Positions 38,322 to 49,235 are shown, counted from the first letter of the stretch. The stretch: DNA of 64,000 nucleotides from Ilumatobacteraceae bacterium (GCA_009691255.1 SHUT01000005.1:1-64000), one strand, 5' to 3'. Program-made: numbers and translations. The notes: generated by a model not told the origin, from the letters alone.

Positions 38322-40282
38322 TGATATCCATGGTTTCGAGTCGTCTTGTTGTGCGTACAGCGTGCACGCTTGATTGCCCAGACACCTGTTCGCTTGATGT
38401 GACTGTTCAAAATGGTGTCATTGTAGATATTGACGCCGCCACTACTGGCGACATAAATGACTTCACGGCAGATTTTATTTGTCGAAAAGTACAGCAGAGC
38501 ATTAAACGCGTGCACTCAGATGCGAGGCTAACAACGCCATTGATTCGAACCGGACCCAAAGGGAGTGGACAATTTCGAACTGCTTCGTGGGATGAATCAA
38601 TTGAACTGGTTGCTTCAAAAATTAAGTTGGCAATAATGAAACACGGCGTTGACAGTGTCTTTGGATACTTGTACAACTCTTCTTCTGGAGTGCTAGAGAG
38701 TTCTGGAGCAATGGTCGAGTTATTTGCTCGCTTGGGTTGTCCAGAAATTGAGCACAATATTTGTGCAGCAACTTTTGGGGCAGCCTGGAAGCAGACGTTT
38801 CCCGGAATGGATGCTGCTCATCCGACGCATATGGCGTCGTCACAACTTGTTGTGATATGGGGGGCGAACCCTACGGTTTCTAATACACACCTCTTGCCGA
38901 TTTTGACGAAGTGCCAAGCAAATGGCGGAACAGTTGTCGTTATAGATCCGCGTCGCACGGGAGTGGCTGATCGCGCTGATATACACGTACCGTTGCTGCC
39001 AGGAACCGATGCAGTTTTGGCTTTGGCCATCGCCCGCGAACTCAAACAACGCCAGATTCTAAACGCCCAGTTTATTGCACAACACACCAAGGGGTCGGAG
39101 CAGTTTTTGGACGCTGCTCAAGAGTGGACGCTTGCTGACGCTGCATGCGAATGCGGAATTGAAGAGAGCGTGATTGTGTCATTAGTCAACTTGATATCGA
39201 GCAAATCGCCAGCGATGTTGCGCGTGGGTTGGGGAATTGAGCGTAATCGCAACGGCGGTAGTGGCATGCTCGCCGTGCTGGCCCTGTGGGCTCTAGCTGG
39301 ACACTTTAGTCAACGTGGAAGCGGAATCATCGCTAGTACATCTGCTGTAACGGCAGCTCCAGTATTGGATAAGTTGCCAGTTGTTGTCGGATCACGGACA
39401 AAAATCAATATGAATCATGTGGCGCGTTACCTGCTTAGTGATGTCAGTGGCCAAACTGGCGTCAAAGTGCTCGTGGTGCAGGGAGCTAATCCAGCAGTTA
39501 GTGCTCCTGATCAGAATCGCATTACTCGCGCCTTAGCGCAAGAAGACCTTTTTACGGTGGTTCATGACCAAGTGCTAACAGATACGGCAATGTATGCCGA
39601 TGTTGTGTTGCCAGCAACAACACAGTTTGAAGTAGATGACATTGCCGCAAGTTATGGCGTGTTCGCCCTGCAACGCGTTCGCAAAGCAATCGAGCCGATT
39701 GGCGAGAGCCGCAGTAACACAAATGTCGCACTATTGTTGGCTGCCGCAATGGGGGTCAAACTGCTGACGCCCACTGCTGATGAATGTGGCATTGACGACA
39801 TAGTGACACTGCGGTCAGCAGACGAACCAATTCAGTTTAAAACGACGTTTCCAGATGGCAATAGAGCAGTATTGTTTGATGAATCAAGCAAACTTGCACT
39901 ACCAAAACCGCGTCGCATCGCTCGAGATTCAAATTACCCACTCATTATGTTGTCTCCTGCAACGTCGCGCACTATCAATTCAATGTTTGCAGAGTTTGAT
40001 GCACCCGCAGCAGTAGTCACAATTAATCCGCAAGATGCGTTGTCGCGCCACATCACTACAGGCACAAGAGTGACCGTGCATAATCAACTGGGTGTAGTTG
40101 CCCTTGACTGTGTAGTGGCCGACCGTGTGCGTCCTGGTACTTGCGAGATTCCAAAGGGTCTGTGGCGGCGACACACTGATAGCGGCAACGTCAGCAATGT
40201 ATTGATTTCGGATGACATCAATGATTTGGCAGGCGGAGCATGTTTCAATGAAGCCCGTGTACAGATAACAAAGGAGCAATAG
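38321..40282 (+). CDS. Molybdopterin-dependent oxidoreductase with N-terminal Fe-S motif
   Basis: 653 aa; ACTLDCPDTCSLDV...FICRKV (four Cys), VIDPRRTGVADRADIHVPLLPGTDAVLALAI, C-terminal molydop_binding domain. Confidence 0.88.
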   Translation: MISMVSSRLVVRTACTLDCPDTCSLDVTVQNGVIVDIDAATTGDINDFTADFICRKVQQSIKRVHSDARLTTPLIRTGPKGSGQFRTASWDESIELVASKIKLAIMKHGVDSVFGYLYNSSSGVLESSGAMVELFARLGCPEIEHNICAATFGAAWKQTFPGMDAAHPTHMASSQLVVIWGANPTVSNTHLLPILTKCQANGGTVVVIDPRRTGVADRADIHVPLLPGTDAVLALAIARELKQRQILNAQFIAQHTKGSEQFLDAAQEWTLADAACECGIEESVIVSLVNLISSKSPAMLRVGWGIERNRNGGSGMLAVLALWALAGHFSQRGSGIIASTSAVTAAPVLDKLPVVVGSRTKINMNHVARYLLSDVSGQTGVKVLVVQGANPAVSAPDQNRITRALAQEDLFTVVHDQVLTDTAMYADVVLPATTQFEVDDIAASYGVFALQRVRKAIEPIGESRSNTNVALLLAAAMGVKLLTPTADECGIDDIVTLRSADEPIQFKTTFPDGNRAVLFDESSKLALPKPRRIARDSNYPLIMLSPATSRTINSMFAEFDAPAAVVTINPQDALSRHITTGTRVTVHNQLGVVALDCVVADRVRPGTCEIPKGLWRRHTDSGNVSNVLISDDINDLAGGACFNEARVQITKEQ

Positions 40283-40695
40283 TGTCCAAAAAAGAAAAAC
40301 GCAAGATCATTGATGAATTTAAGGAATTCATCAATCGCGGAAACGTGATTGATCTATCGATTGCATTTGTAATGGGTGCTGCATTCAAGACTGTGATCGA
40401 TGCTTTTGCCGGCAATGGTAAAGATGCGCCTGGGATACTGGGTGGCTTGTTAGGGGCAATATTTGGTGGCTCACAACCAGACTTCAGTAAAAAAGTTCTG
40501 ACCATAAATGGAAGCGATGTTCCGTTCGGCGCATTTGCAACCGCAGGACTCAACTTTATTTTTGTTGCGGCAGGGCTGTTTGCGGTTGTCAAGGTCTATA
40601 ACAAGTTTCGAACTGGTACACCGATTGTCAGCACGAACGATATTCTGTTGGAAATTCGCGATGAACTGCGATCGCGAGATATTGGGCAGAAATAA
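40282..40695 (+). CDS. mscL: Large-conductance mechanosensitive channel MscL
   Basis: EFKEFINRGNVIDLSIAFVMGAAFKTVIDAF; 137 aa with two TM. Confidence 0.93.
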   Translation: MSKKEKRKIIDEFKEFINRGNVIDLSIAFVMGAAFKTVIDAFAGNGKDAPGILGGLLGAIFGGSQPDFSKKVLTINGSDVPFGAFATAGLNFIFVAAGLFAVVKVYNKFRTGTPIVSTNDILLEIRDELRSRDIGQK

Positions 40696-40734
40696 CGAGG
40701 AACTGGAGCCAAAATAAGGTTGACTTGGGCAGTC

Positions 40735-41646
40735 ATGCGTCGATCAAAAGTACTCGTTGGATTGTTTCTAGTGGGCCTGGCTGCGTGCTCATCAGGTGGG
40801 CCAAATAGTTCAAGTGGCGACACGCTTGGTGGTGTTGGCAACATCCCTGGCAACGACTTCAGTGGCGATGGCGGACTAGCGACTGACCTTGTAAACACAA
40901 TTGACTACCCTGAGATCGATGGTCCAGTTCTTGCCGAAAAAATAAAAGGCAGTCGCATTATTATTATTGGCGATTCAATCTTGGCTGGAACTGCATCGCG
41001 ATATGGCGGCGCAATGTGTTCAAAGTTGGTGCCAATGGGTTGGCGAGTTGCGGTAGAGGCGGAGACTGGTCAGTCAATTAATTTTGGACGAAAAGTTTTA
41101 AAAGCGCGCATTTATGACGGATGGGATGCGGCAGTTGTATTTTTGGGAACAAATATTGTAGGTCGGATATCGGATTTCCGAACTGATTTAGTAGCCATCG
41201 TGAAGTCTCTTGCGCCACGTCCAACGCTGTTGCTGACGACAAGCAATTTCCGAGATGCACAAGATGAAGTAAATGCCGTGATTCGATCTGTCACTGCAGA
41301 AAATAAATCAGTTAGTTTGATGGATTGGGAAACTATTTCTGCGACTGAAGGTGTTTTGAACAAGGATCGAATTCATCCCAGCAATGCTGGACGAGCAGTA
41401 CTTGTCGAAGCAATTAGTCGGGCCGTTGGTGCCCCCAGAGATAGCTCCGGTAAGTGTTTGGATTCAGAATTTGTTGATGACTCACTTGAGCCCGGGGTGA
41501 TTGAGACAACCACAACATTGATGACCACTGAGACAACCACAACATTGATGACCACTGAGACAACCGTCACTGATGTGCCGTCGTCAACAACCGTGCCGTC
41601 GTCAACCTCAACTATTAAAACAACAACGTCGACTAGTACGCCATAA
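40735..41646 (+). CDS. SGNH-hydrolase-like lipoprotein with Thr-rich C-terminal repeats
   Basis: ATG at 40735: MRRSKVLVGLFLVGLAACSSGG lipobox; IIIIGDSILAGTASRYGG; DRIHPSNAG; C-terminal ETTTTLMTTETTTTLMTTETTVTDVPSSTTVPSSTS. Confidence 0.75.
   Translation: MRRSKVLVGLFLVGLAACSSGGPNSSSGDTLGGVGNIPGNDFSGDGGLATDLVNTIDYPEIDGPVLAEKIKGSRIIIIGDSILAGTASRYGGAMCSKLVPMGWRVAVEAETGQSINFGRKVLKARIYDGWDAAVVFLGTNIVGRISDFRTDLVAIVKSLAPRPTLLLTTSNFRDAQDEVNAVIRSVTAENKSVSLMDWETISATEGVLNKDRIHPSNAGRAVLVEAISRAVGAPRDSSGKCLDSEFVDDSLEPGVIETTTTLMTTETTTTLMTTETTVTDVPSSTTVPSSTSTIKTTTSTSTP
41503..41556 (+). repeat. Tandem 27-bp coding repeat x2 plus partial third
   Basis: gagacaaccacaacattgatgaccact at 41503-41529 and 41530-41556, then gagacaacc. 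Confidence 0.9.
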
Positions 41647-41674
41647 ACCGTGTAACGCACGGCAGAATAGGTAC

Positions 41675-43291
41675 ATGCTTCAAGTCCAATCTCTGACCGT
41701 CGAAATCGGTGGTCGAAACGTAGTGCAGGTGGCATCCTTCACGGTGATGGCACGCGACAAGGTGGGTCTTGTTGGTCGCAATGGTGCGGGTAAAACGAGT
41801 CTTTTTAAGGTTCTTGGAGGAGAGTCTGAGTTGTCTGGTGGCAAAATAACTCGAAGTGGTGGCTTTGGCTACTTGCCTCAAGACCCCAGAATCGCCGGGG
41901 TACTAGATGGTCGCACCGCAATCACGCATATTTTAAGTGGACGCAATATTGATGCCGATTTGGAGCGTCTCGAAAAAATGCGGATCGCTATGGAAGAAAC
42001 GCCAGATGAACGCACAATCGCCAAGTTTGCGCGCCTTGAAGATGAGTTTCGCATGAAAGGCGGGTACTCGGCTGAGGGCGATGCTCGCTCGATTGCGGCG
42101 GGCCTTGGGCTCACTGCCGACCGAATAGACCTGTCGCTTGGGGTGTTGTCAGGTGGCGAGCGCCGACGCGTGGAGTTGTCTCGAATATTGTTTGCCGGAA
42201 GTGACGTGTTGTTATTAGACGAACCCACCAACCACTTAGACATTGATGCAAAAATGTGGCTCTTAAATTTTTTACGCAACTACAGAGGTGCGCTTTTGGT
42301 AATTAGTCACGACCTTGAATTGCTTGACGAAGCGATTACTCGCGTTCTGCATCTTGACCGCCCCGACGAAGACGGTGTTGGCGAAATTGTTGAATACCGC
42401 GGAACATATTCGCAATATAAGCGTTCGCGCGCCGAAGACGAAACACGAGCGGAGCGCAAAGCGATGCTGCAGTCCAAAGAAGTTGCGCGTCTGCAAACTG
42501 TGGTCGATCGCTTTGGGGCAAAGGCAAGCAAAGCAACGATGGCTCACAGCATCGAAAAACGTATTGCTCGAATTGAAGGCGAGTCCACAGGCGTGCGAGC
42601 AAAAGATCGCCAGATTCGGGTGAAGTTTCCCGATCCACCACAGAGCGGTATCACCGTTATTGAGGCCCACGGACTCTCGAAACACTATGGCGGTCCTCTA
42701 ATTTTTGAAGACGTCTCATTTGATCTCGGTCGTGGCGAAAGGCTGCTTGTCCTTGGACTCAACGGTGCAGGCAAGACATCACTCTTGCGTATTTTGGCAG
42801 CAGAAACTCAATCCAACTCTGGAACATTTGTCTGGGGCCATAATGTGTGCGCTGGTTATTACGCCCAAGAGCATGACAATCTGAATGTGCACGAATCATT
42901 GCTTGACCACATGCGTCGTGAAGCACCATCAAACACGGGTCTCACCGAAACACAATTGCGTGGTTTGCTGGGAATGTTTGGGTTACGGGGAAGCAAGGTA
43001 TTTCAAGAATCTGGCACGTTGTCTGGCGGTGAAAAAACCAAATTAGCCCTCGCGATGTTGATGGTTGGGCGCAATAATGTCCTGCTGCTTGATGAGCCAA
43101 CCAACAACCTCGACCCCTTGAGTCGCAAGGCGGTTGGTGAATCACTAATGAACTGGAACGGCTCAATCATCATGGTTAGCCACGATACTGATTTTGTGAA
43201 AAGCCTGAAGCCAACCAAGGTTCTGTTGCTTCCTGACGGCCAACTTGATTATTTCAGTGACGAATGGCTCGACCTCGTCAGCCTTGCTTAG
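41675..43291 (+). CDS. ABC-F family ATP-binding protein
   Basis: Two ABC domains: GRNGAGKTSLFK / LSGGERRRVELSRIL / LLLDEPTNHLD and GLNGAGKTSLLR / LSGGEKTKLALAML / LLLDEPTNNLD. ATG at 41675 preferred to the 34-aa upstream extension. Confidence 0.93.
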   Translation: MLQVQSLTVEIGGRNVVQVASFTVMARDKVGLVGRNGAGKTSLFKVLGGESELSGGKITRSGGFGYLPQDPRIAGVLDGRTAITHILSGRNIDADLERLEKMRIAMEETPDERTIAKFARLEDEFRMKGGYSAEGDARSIAAGLGLTADRIDLSLGVLSGGERRRVELSRILFAGSDVLLLDEPTNHLDIDAKMWLLNFLRNYRGALLVISHDLELLDEAITRVLHLDRPDEDGVGEIVEYRGTYSQYKRSRAEDETRAERKAMLQSKEVARLQTVVDRFGAKASKATMAHSIEKRIARIEGESTGVRAKDRQIRVKFPDPPQSGITVIEAHGLSKHYGGPLIFEDVSFDLGRGERLLVLGLNGAGKTSLLRILAAETQSNSGTFVWGHNVCAGYYAQEHDNLNVHESLLDHMRREAPSNTGLTETQLRGLLGMFGLRGSKVFQESGTLSGGEKTKLALAMLMVGRNNVLLLDEPTNNLDPLSRKAVGESLMNWNGSIIMVSHDTDFVKSLKPTKVLLLPDGQLDYFSDEWLDLVSLA

Positions 43292-43321
43292 CCAATATCA
43301 AGACCTGATACCGTCTGCGTT

Positions 43322-44227
43322 ATGAAAATTGGCATATTTGGCGGAACAGTAAATGACGGAACAATCGACGACATGGTTGCTGAGGCGCATAGCGCTGAGT
43401 CTGATGGCTTTGCAAGTTATTGGGCACCACAAATATTTGGGCATGATGCACTAACGGCTCTTGCCATAGTCGGACGCGAAGTACCTCGGATCGAACTCGG
43501 TACGAGCGTGGTGCCGACATATCCGCGGCATCCGATGATGTTGGCCCAGCAGTGCTTGACTGTCAATGCCGTATCAGGCGGACGATTGACTCTGGGTATT
43601 GGCTTGTCACACAAGATCGTGATTGAAAATATGATGGGAATGTCGTTCGACAAGCCTGTGCGGCATCTAAAAGAATACTTGTCAATTTTGATGCCACTGA
43701 CGCATACTGGTGCAGTTTCTTTTGACGGCGAGGTGTACAAGGCACATGCATCTGTCAATGTCAAAGGAAGTTCGCCATTTGGAGTTGTCGTTGCGGCACT
43801 TGGGCCGCAAATGCTTAAAGTGACTGGTGCGTTGGCAGACGGAACATTGACATGGTGTACTGGTCCAGACACATTGCGCACACTGACAGTGCCCACAATC
43901 AATGCAGCGGCAGATGCAGCAGGCAGGCCCAAACCGCGCGTTATTGCTGCATTGCCTGTCTGTGTGACAGATGACAAATCGGCGGCAATGGATCGGGCGG
44001 CAAAAGTATTCGTGATTTACGGACAATTGCCTAGCTATCGAGCAATGCTCGACCACGAAGGAGTCGCGGGCCCGGCTGATATCGCCATCATCGGCACACG
44101 GTCAGAAGTGCAAGATCGAATTCATGCACTATCAGATATCGGTGTGACGGATTTTGCGGCCGTTGAATTTGGTGCGACACCTGATGAAATCAGCAATACC
44201 CGTGCTGCAATAAAGGGCCTTCTCTAA
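43322..44227 (+). CDS. LLM-class (F420-dependent-like) oxidoreductase
   Basis: 301 aa; YWAPQIFGHDALTALAIVGREVPRIELGTSVVPTYPRHPMMLAQQCLTVNAVSGGRLTLGIGLSH. Confidence 0.9.
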   Translation: MKIGIFGGTVNDGTIDDMVAEAHSAESDGFASYWAPQIFGHDALTALAIVGREVPRIELGTSVVPTYPRHPMMLAQQCLTVNAVSGGRLTLGIGLSHKIVIENMMGMSFDKPVRHLKEYLSILMPLTHTGAVSFDGEVYKAHASVNVKGSSPFGVVVAALGPQMLKVTGALADGTLTWCTGPDTLRTLTVPTINAAADAAGRPKPRVIAALPVCVTDDKSAAMDRAAKVFVIYGQLPSYRAMLDHEGVAGPADIAIIGTRSEVQDRIHALSDIGVTDFAAVEFGATPDEISNTRAAIKGLL

Positions 44228-44238
44228 CAAGACGCGAT

Positions 44239-45066
44239 ATGTCCTACGGCGACTACAAATCCATTTCGGTAACGCTTGCAGATGGCATAGCGGCAGTGGC
44301 GATTGATGCGCCACCGATAAATATCTTCACAATCGATCTTTATACCGAGATGGTAAAGCTTAGCGATCAACTCGCCGCTGATGACAGTGTGCGTGTTGTC
44401 GTTATGAAGTCGGCGAACTCTGAGTTTTTTATTGCACATTTTGATGTCAATCTTATTTTGATGTTTCCGGGTGATTTGTCTGCACCAAAAGTGCTGAATG
44501 ATTTTCATCGCATGTGCGAGAACTTTCGCACAATGCCAAAAGCGACGATTGCAGTGATTGAAGGTCGAGTTGGCGGCGGCGGAAGTGAGTTGGTGAGCAG
44601 TTTTGACATGCGATTTGCTCTGGCTGATAAGGCCATCTTTAATCAACCAGAAGTTGCTCTAGGGATACTGCCTGGCGGAAGCGGAACAGTGCGCTTGCCG
44701 CGCCTGATTGGTCGTTCGCGCGCGCTTGAAGTCATCCTGGGTGGTGACGACATCGATGCCCACACAGCAGAGCAGTGGGGTTGGGTGAACCGAACACTTG
44801 GGGCCGCAGAACTATGGCCATTTGTCAATAACTTGGCACGTCGTATCGCATCGTTTCCGCCCCAAGCAGTTGCTGAGGCTAAAGCAGCTGTCTTGCGTGC
44901 TGATCACAATATTGAAGCAGAGCTATTACAAGAAGCTGCTGGATTTAATCGTCTCTTGGGTGACCCGCGTGCACAACAAGCAATGCGAAACTTTTTAGAG
45001 CGCGGTGGTCAAACCCGTGATGGCGAACTTCGTGTCGGAGCCTTGGCTGACGAAATAAACGACTAA
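44239..45066 (+). CDS. Enoyl-CoA hydratase/isomerase family protein
   Basis: AVIEGRVGGGGSELVSSFDMRFALADKAIFNQPEVALGILPGGSGTVRLPRLIGRSRALEVILGGD. Confidence 0.88.
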   Translation: MSYGDYKSISVTLADGIAAVAIDAPPINIFTIDLYTEMVKLSDQLAADDSVRVVVMKSANSEFFIAHFDVNLILMFPGDLSAPKVLNDFHRMCENFRTMPKATIAVIEGRVGGGGSELVSSFDMRFALADKAIFNQPEVALGILPGGSGTVRLPRLIGRSRALEVILGGDDIDAHTAEQWGWVNRTLGAAELWPFVNNLARRIASFPPQAVAEAKAAVLRADHNIEAELLQEAAGFNRLLGDPRAQQAMRNFLERGGQTRDGELRVGALADEIND

Positions 45067-45073
45067 AGACTTG

Positions 45074-46717
45074 TTAGCGAAGATTGACGGGGGTGCCATG
45101 TTGGGCAGCAACTACTTCGAAGAAGTCATTGCCTTTGTCGTCAACAACGATAAAGGCCGGAAAATCTTGCACTTCAATTTTCCAGACCGCTTCCATACCA
45201 AGCTCTGCATATTCCAGGACTTCTACTTTGGTAATGCAGTCTTGAGCAAGACGTGCCGCAGGCCCGCCGATTGAGCCGAGATAAAATCCGCCGTGAGTGT
45301 GGCACGAGTCAGTGACTTGCCGCGATCGGTTTCCTTTGGCCAGCATTACAAAACTTCCACCAGCCGCCTGGAAGTCAGCGACGTAACTGTCCATTCGGCC
45401 AGCCGTTGTTGGACCAAATGCACCTGATGCCATACCTGTGGGAGTCTTGGCTGGGCCCGCGTAATACACGCAGTAATCCTTCATGTATGACGGCAGGCCA
45501 TCGCCAGCATCGAGGCGTTCTTTGAGTTTTGCGTGCGCAATGTCGCGGGCAACAACCATTGGTCCAGTCAACATGACGCGCGTTTTGATCGGGTACTTAC
45601 TTAGCGTGGCGCGGATCTCATCCATCGAACGAGTGAGATCGATATTGACGACTTCTGTTTTTAGGTCTTCCTGAGTGATGTCTGGCAAGAAACGTGCAGG
45701 GTCTGTTTCGAGGGCTTCTAAGAAAATTCCATCGCTTGTAATTTTTCCTAGGGCCTGACGGTCTGCACTGCATGAAACCGCAAATGAGACGGGGCAACTC
45801 CCAGCGTGTCGTGGCAGACGAATAACGCGAACATCGTGACAAAAGTATTTACCGCCGAATTGCGCCCCGATTCCGGTTTGCTGCGATAACGAAAGCATTT
45901 TTTGCTCAAGATCTAGATCACGAAATGCGTGACCAGTTGCGTCGCCACTCGTCGGAAGAGAGTCAAGATAGCGAGCACTCGCTAGTTTTGCAGTTTCAAC
46001 ACATTGCTCAGCAGATGTTCCGCCGATGACGACTGCAAGGTGATAGGGCGGACAAGCTGCTGTTCCGAGAGTCTGCATTTTTTCAAAGACCCACGGGAGC
46101 AGGGCCTTTTCGTTGAGCAATGCCTTGGTCTCTTGAAAGAGGTAACTCTTATTGGCAGAGCCACCACCTTTTGCCAAGAACAAGAACTTGTATTCGTCGC
46201 CATCAGTTGCTGCAATTTTTATTTCGGCTGGCAGGTTGTTGCCGGTGTTTACTTCTTCATACATCGAGATAGGTGCCATTTGGCTATACCGCAGATTGCT
46301 TGTTTGATATGTATTGAACACGCCCTTTGCAATCGCTTCTTCATCGCCGCCGCCAGTCAGAACAAACTGTCCTTTTTTAGCTTTGATGATTGCTGTTCCG
46401 GTGTCTTGGCACATTGGCAATACGCCACCTGCCGAGATGCTGGCATTTTTCAAAAGATCTAGAGCAACGAATCGGTCATTGGTACTCGCTTCTGGATCTT
46501 TTAAAATATCAGCGAGCTGTTGTAGATGGCTTGAGCGCAAGAGGTGCGCAATATCGCGCATTGCGATTTCGGTCAGAGCAGTGATGGCTTGTGGTGTAAC
46601 TTGAAGAAAAGTTCCAGCAGTTGTATTAATGGTGGACACACCTTCAGTTGAGATCAGGCGATACGTGGTGGTGTCAGGCCCTAGGGGGAAGATTTCGGCA
46701 AAGCTAAATTCGAGCAT
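45074..46717 (-). CDS. fumA: Class I fumarate hydratase (Fe-S, fused alpha/beta)
   Basis: 547 aa; [99 protein letters not shown]. Confidence 0.93.
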   Translation of the reverse strand: MLEFSFAEIFPLGPDTTTYRLISTEGVSTINTTAGTFLQVTPQAITALTEIAMRDIAHLLRSSHLQQLADILKDPEASTNDRFVALDLLKNASISAGGVLPMCQDTGTAIIKAKKGQFVLTGGGDEEAIAKGVFNTYQTSNLRYSQMAPISMYEEVNTGNNLPAEIKIAATDGDEYKFLFLAKGGGSANKSYLFQETKALLNEKALLPWVFEKMQTLGTAACPPYHLAVVIGGTSAEQCVETAKLASARYLDSLPTSGDATGHAFRDLDLEQKMLSLSQQTGIGAQFGGKYFCHDVRVIRLPRHAGSCPVSFAVSCSADRQALGKITSDGIFLEALETDPARFLPDITQEDLKTEVVNIDLTRSMDEIRATLSKYPIKTRVMLTGPMVVARDIAHAKLKERLDAGDGLPSYMKDYCVYYAGPAKTPTGMASGAFGPTTAGRMDSYVADFQAAGGSFVMLAKGNRSRQVTDSCHTHGGFYLGSIGGPAARLAQDCITKVEVLEYAELGMEAVWKIEVQDFPAFIVVDDKGNDFFEVVAAQHGTPVNLR

Positions 46718-46742
46718 GCCCCCACGCTAGAGCGCGGAGCAG

Positions 46743-49235
46743 TCAACGGAGCGTTGGGTCAACCGGCCATGGGTGTTTGGGGTAACGACCGGCCATGTCT
46801 TTGCGCACATCAGCCCATGAACCTGTCCAAAACCCTGGTAGATCAGAGGTGACCTGAATAGGCCGTCCAGCAGGGGAGAGCAGTTGAACTTTGAGAGCAA
46901 CGGTGTTGTTTAATACACACGGGTGAGAGGCGAGCCCAAAGAGCGATTGCACTCGAATCGCAATGCTGGGTGTGGTGGGTTCAGAATAGTCAATAGAAAC
47001 TGAGCGGCCGTTTGGAGGTTCGAAAAGAGGTGGTGCAAGTGATGCCAACTCGGTGCTGGCGTCCCATGAGAGGAGAGAGCGCAGCGCCAAGTCGATATCA
47101 ATACGACCCAGGTCGGTATTGCTTGTGCAGCCCGTCATAAATGGCTGTAGCCAATCGACGATAGTGGCGAGCAGCGCGGAGTCGCTGACATCTGGCCAAG
47201 AACGAGGAGCGTAGTGACGCACAAACATGATGCGTTGCTGCAGCGAACGGACGTTGCTATCAAAATTAAGCGGTGAGAGTTTATTAATCACGATGTGGCG
47301 CATCACGATTGCTGTTACTTCTGCAGATGGTTGAGTGGGTATAATGCGTTCGTCAAGTACGAGCGAGCCAACTTTGCGCGTTGTGCGCGTTACAACGTCG
47401 TTGCGTCTAGAGTCCCACTCGGTAATGGTGGTGATATCGACATCGTTACCTAAGGCAGATACGACATCATTGGCGTCTAGTGCTGCTGCACGACGAATTC
47501 GAGATGATCTGCGATCACTATCAAGATCTGCGGCAACAATAAATTGTTCATGGGCGAGAGAGTCCTTAGAGTCCATCCATGCTCCGCCACCCGCACGCAA
47601 GACGAATTGCCCCGTAGTTGTGCGACGCATTGCCAACCGGTCGGGATACGCCTGCACAAGAAGTGCCCCGACGCGAGAATGAATTTTATCTAGCGTTACG
47701 GAGTTGTCAACTCCAATGTTGGCGCGACGCGCAATGTCGACAGCGCGCTCCATGATGCGACGTACTCCATTTCGATCAGCGTCCGGGTGATGTTCGTTTT
47801 CTAATACAATCGCGACGCGTTGTGCTAGGTCGGTGGGCAGTGTGTCTGGTCGGCCGCGCAAAATATCGCGGTCATCAAGCAATGCAGAAATAACACAAGC
47901 AATCCATGCATCGTCGCCAGTTGAGCGCGCCACCATTGTGGCTAGACGCGGGTGCAGAGGAAGCTTCATTGCCTTGCGTCCGAGTGCAGTGACCTGTGCA
48001 TTGTCGTCAAGTACGTGCAACATCTGCAAAGTTTCATGGGCAAGGCGCACGGCTCGCGGTGGTAGAGCATCCAGAAATTTCAAGTGCTCAAGGGGGGTTC
48101 CCCACGCAGTGAGTTCAAGGACAACACCGCACAGATCTACTTGGGTGATCTCCGCTGGCAGGTGCGGTAGGCGAGTGGAGTCTTCAATACGGCTCCACAA
48201 ACGATAGGCAACCCCAGGGGCGACGCGACCAGCGCGCCCACTGCGTTGGTCTGCAGATGCACGGCTAGATGTAACAGTAATGAGTTCTGTGAGACCAGTG
48301 CGTGGATCAAGTTTTGGAGTACGGGCAAGACCTGCGTCAATGACGACATGCACGCCACTGACAGTGAGGCTGGTCTCGGCGATGTCGGTGCTCAGCACCA
48401 CTCGACGACGTGAGCCAGACGACGCAGAGAGTGCTGCATCTTGTTCGGCAAAGGGAAGTGCGCCAGCAAGGCGCAGGACATCAACATCTGGCGGTACTAG
48501 TGGCATAACCACATCACGAACTCGATTTATTTCGCCGATGCCAGGCAGAAACACCAAGACATTTCCAGTGTCGCTCTTGAGGGCATCAAAAATAGTGGAC
48601 GAAACGATATTTTCTAGTCGATCATTTCGTTGTCGCGGCACATAGCGAATATCAATCGGAAAACTGCGCCCGTCACTTGTGATGACAGGAGCAGGTCCGT
48701 CCATGTCGGCAAGGAGTACAGAAAATTTTTCCGTCTGCGGAGTTGCAGACATTGCAAGAATGCGCACGTCGGTGCCCAAGGTACCCCGCGCATCCAGAAG
48801 AAGTGCAAGCCCAACATCAGTTGGAACATTGCGTTCGTGCACCTCATCAAATATGACGAGCCCAATGCCCTCAAGTGATGGGTCTGTGTGTAATCGTCGA
48901 GTCAAGATTCCTTCGGTGAGAACTTCGATTCGGGTGTTGTCGGAAATATGACGCTCGTCACGAGTTTGATAGCCAACCGTTTGACCAACTTGTTGGCCCA
49001 ACAAATCAGCCATCCGTCTTGCTGCTGCGCGGGCTGCAAGCCGGCGTGGTTCAAGGATCAAAATGCGCTTGTTATCAATCCATGGTTCGTGCAGTAAACG
49101 CAATGGAACAATCGTGGTTTTTCCGGCACCTGGTGGTGCAACAAGAACTACTCCGCGCCGATGTGCGAGTGCATCTCGGAGCTGTTCGAGAACGGCTTCA
49201 ATCGGAAGAGAAGTGGATGTCAGTGGTTCAGACAA
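46743..49235 (-). CDS. hrpB: ATP-dependent RNA helicase HrpB
   Basis: VLVAPPGAGKTTIVPLRLL, DEVHER, SATPQTEKF, STDIAETSLTVSGVHVVIDAG, QRSGRAGRVAPG, C-terminal LPGFWTGSWADVRKDMAGRYPKHPWPVDP. Start uncertain (TTG at 49235 or ATG at 49313). Confidence 0.92.
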   Translation of the reverse strand: MSEPLTSTSLPIEAVLEQLRDALAHRRGVVLVAPPGAGKTTIVPLRLLHEPWIDNKRILILEPRRLAARAAARRMADLLGQQVGQTVGYQTRDERHISDNTRIEVLTEGILTRRLHTDPSLEGIGLVIFDEVHERNVPTDVGLALLLDARGTLGTDVRILAMSATPQTEKFSVLLADMDGPAPVITSDGRSFPIDIRYVPRQRNDRLENIVSSTIFDALKSDTGNVLVFLPGIGEINRVRDVVMPLVPPDVDVLRLAGALPFAEQDAALSASSGSRRRVVLSTDIAETSLTVSGVHVVIDAGLARTPKLDPRTGLTELITVTSSRASADQRSGRAGRVAPGVAYRLWSRIEDSTRLPHLPAEITQVDLCGVVLELTAWGTPLEHLKFLDALPPRAVRLAHETLQMLHVLDDNAQVTALGRKAMKLPLHPRLATMVARSTGDDAWIACVISALLDDRDILRGRPDTLPTDLAQRVAIVLENEHHPDADRNGVRRIMERAVDIARRANIGVDNSVTLDKIHSRVGALLVQAYPDRLAMRRTTTGQFVLRAGGGAWMDSKDSLAHEQFIVAADLDSDRRSSRIRRAAALDANDVVSALGNDVDITTITEWDSRRNDVVTRTTRKVGSLVLDERIIPTQPSAEVTAIVMRHIVINKLSPLNFDSNVRSLQQRIMFVRHYAPRSWPDVSDSALLATIVDWLQPFMTGCTSNTDLGRIDIDLALRSLLSWDASTELASLAPPLFEPPNGRSVSIDYSEPTTPSIAIRVQSLFGLASHPCVLNNTVALKVQLLSPAGRPIQVTSDLPGFWTGSWADVRKDMAGRYPKHPWPVDPTLR

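Noticed and set aside
41503-41565. Short direct repeats considered as CRISPR
   Set aside because: Repeats are contiguous without spacers, in frame, and encode a Thr-rich tail.
41648-41662. CCGTG-TAACG-CACGG hairpin after the SGNH lipoprotein
   Set aside because: Only 5-bp arms and no T-tract; too weak to call a terminator.
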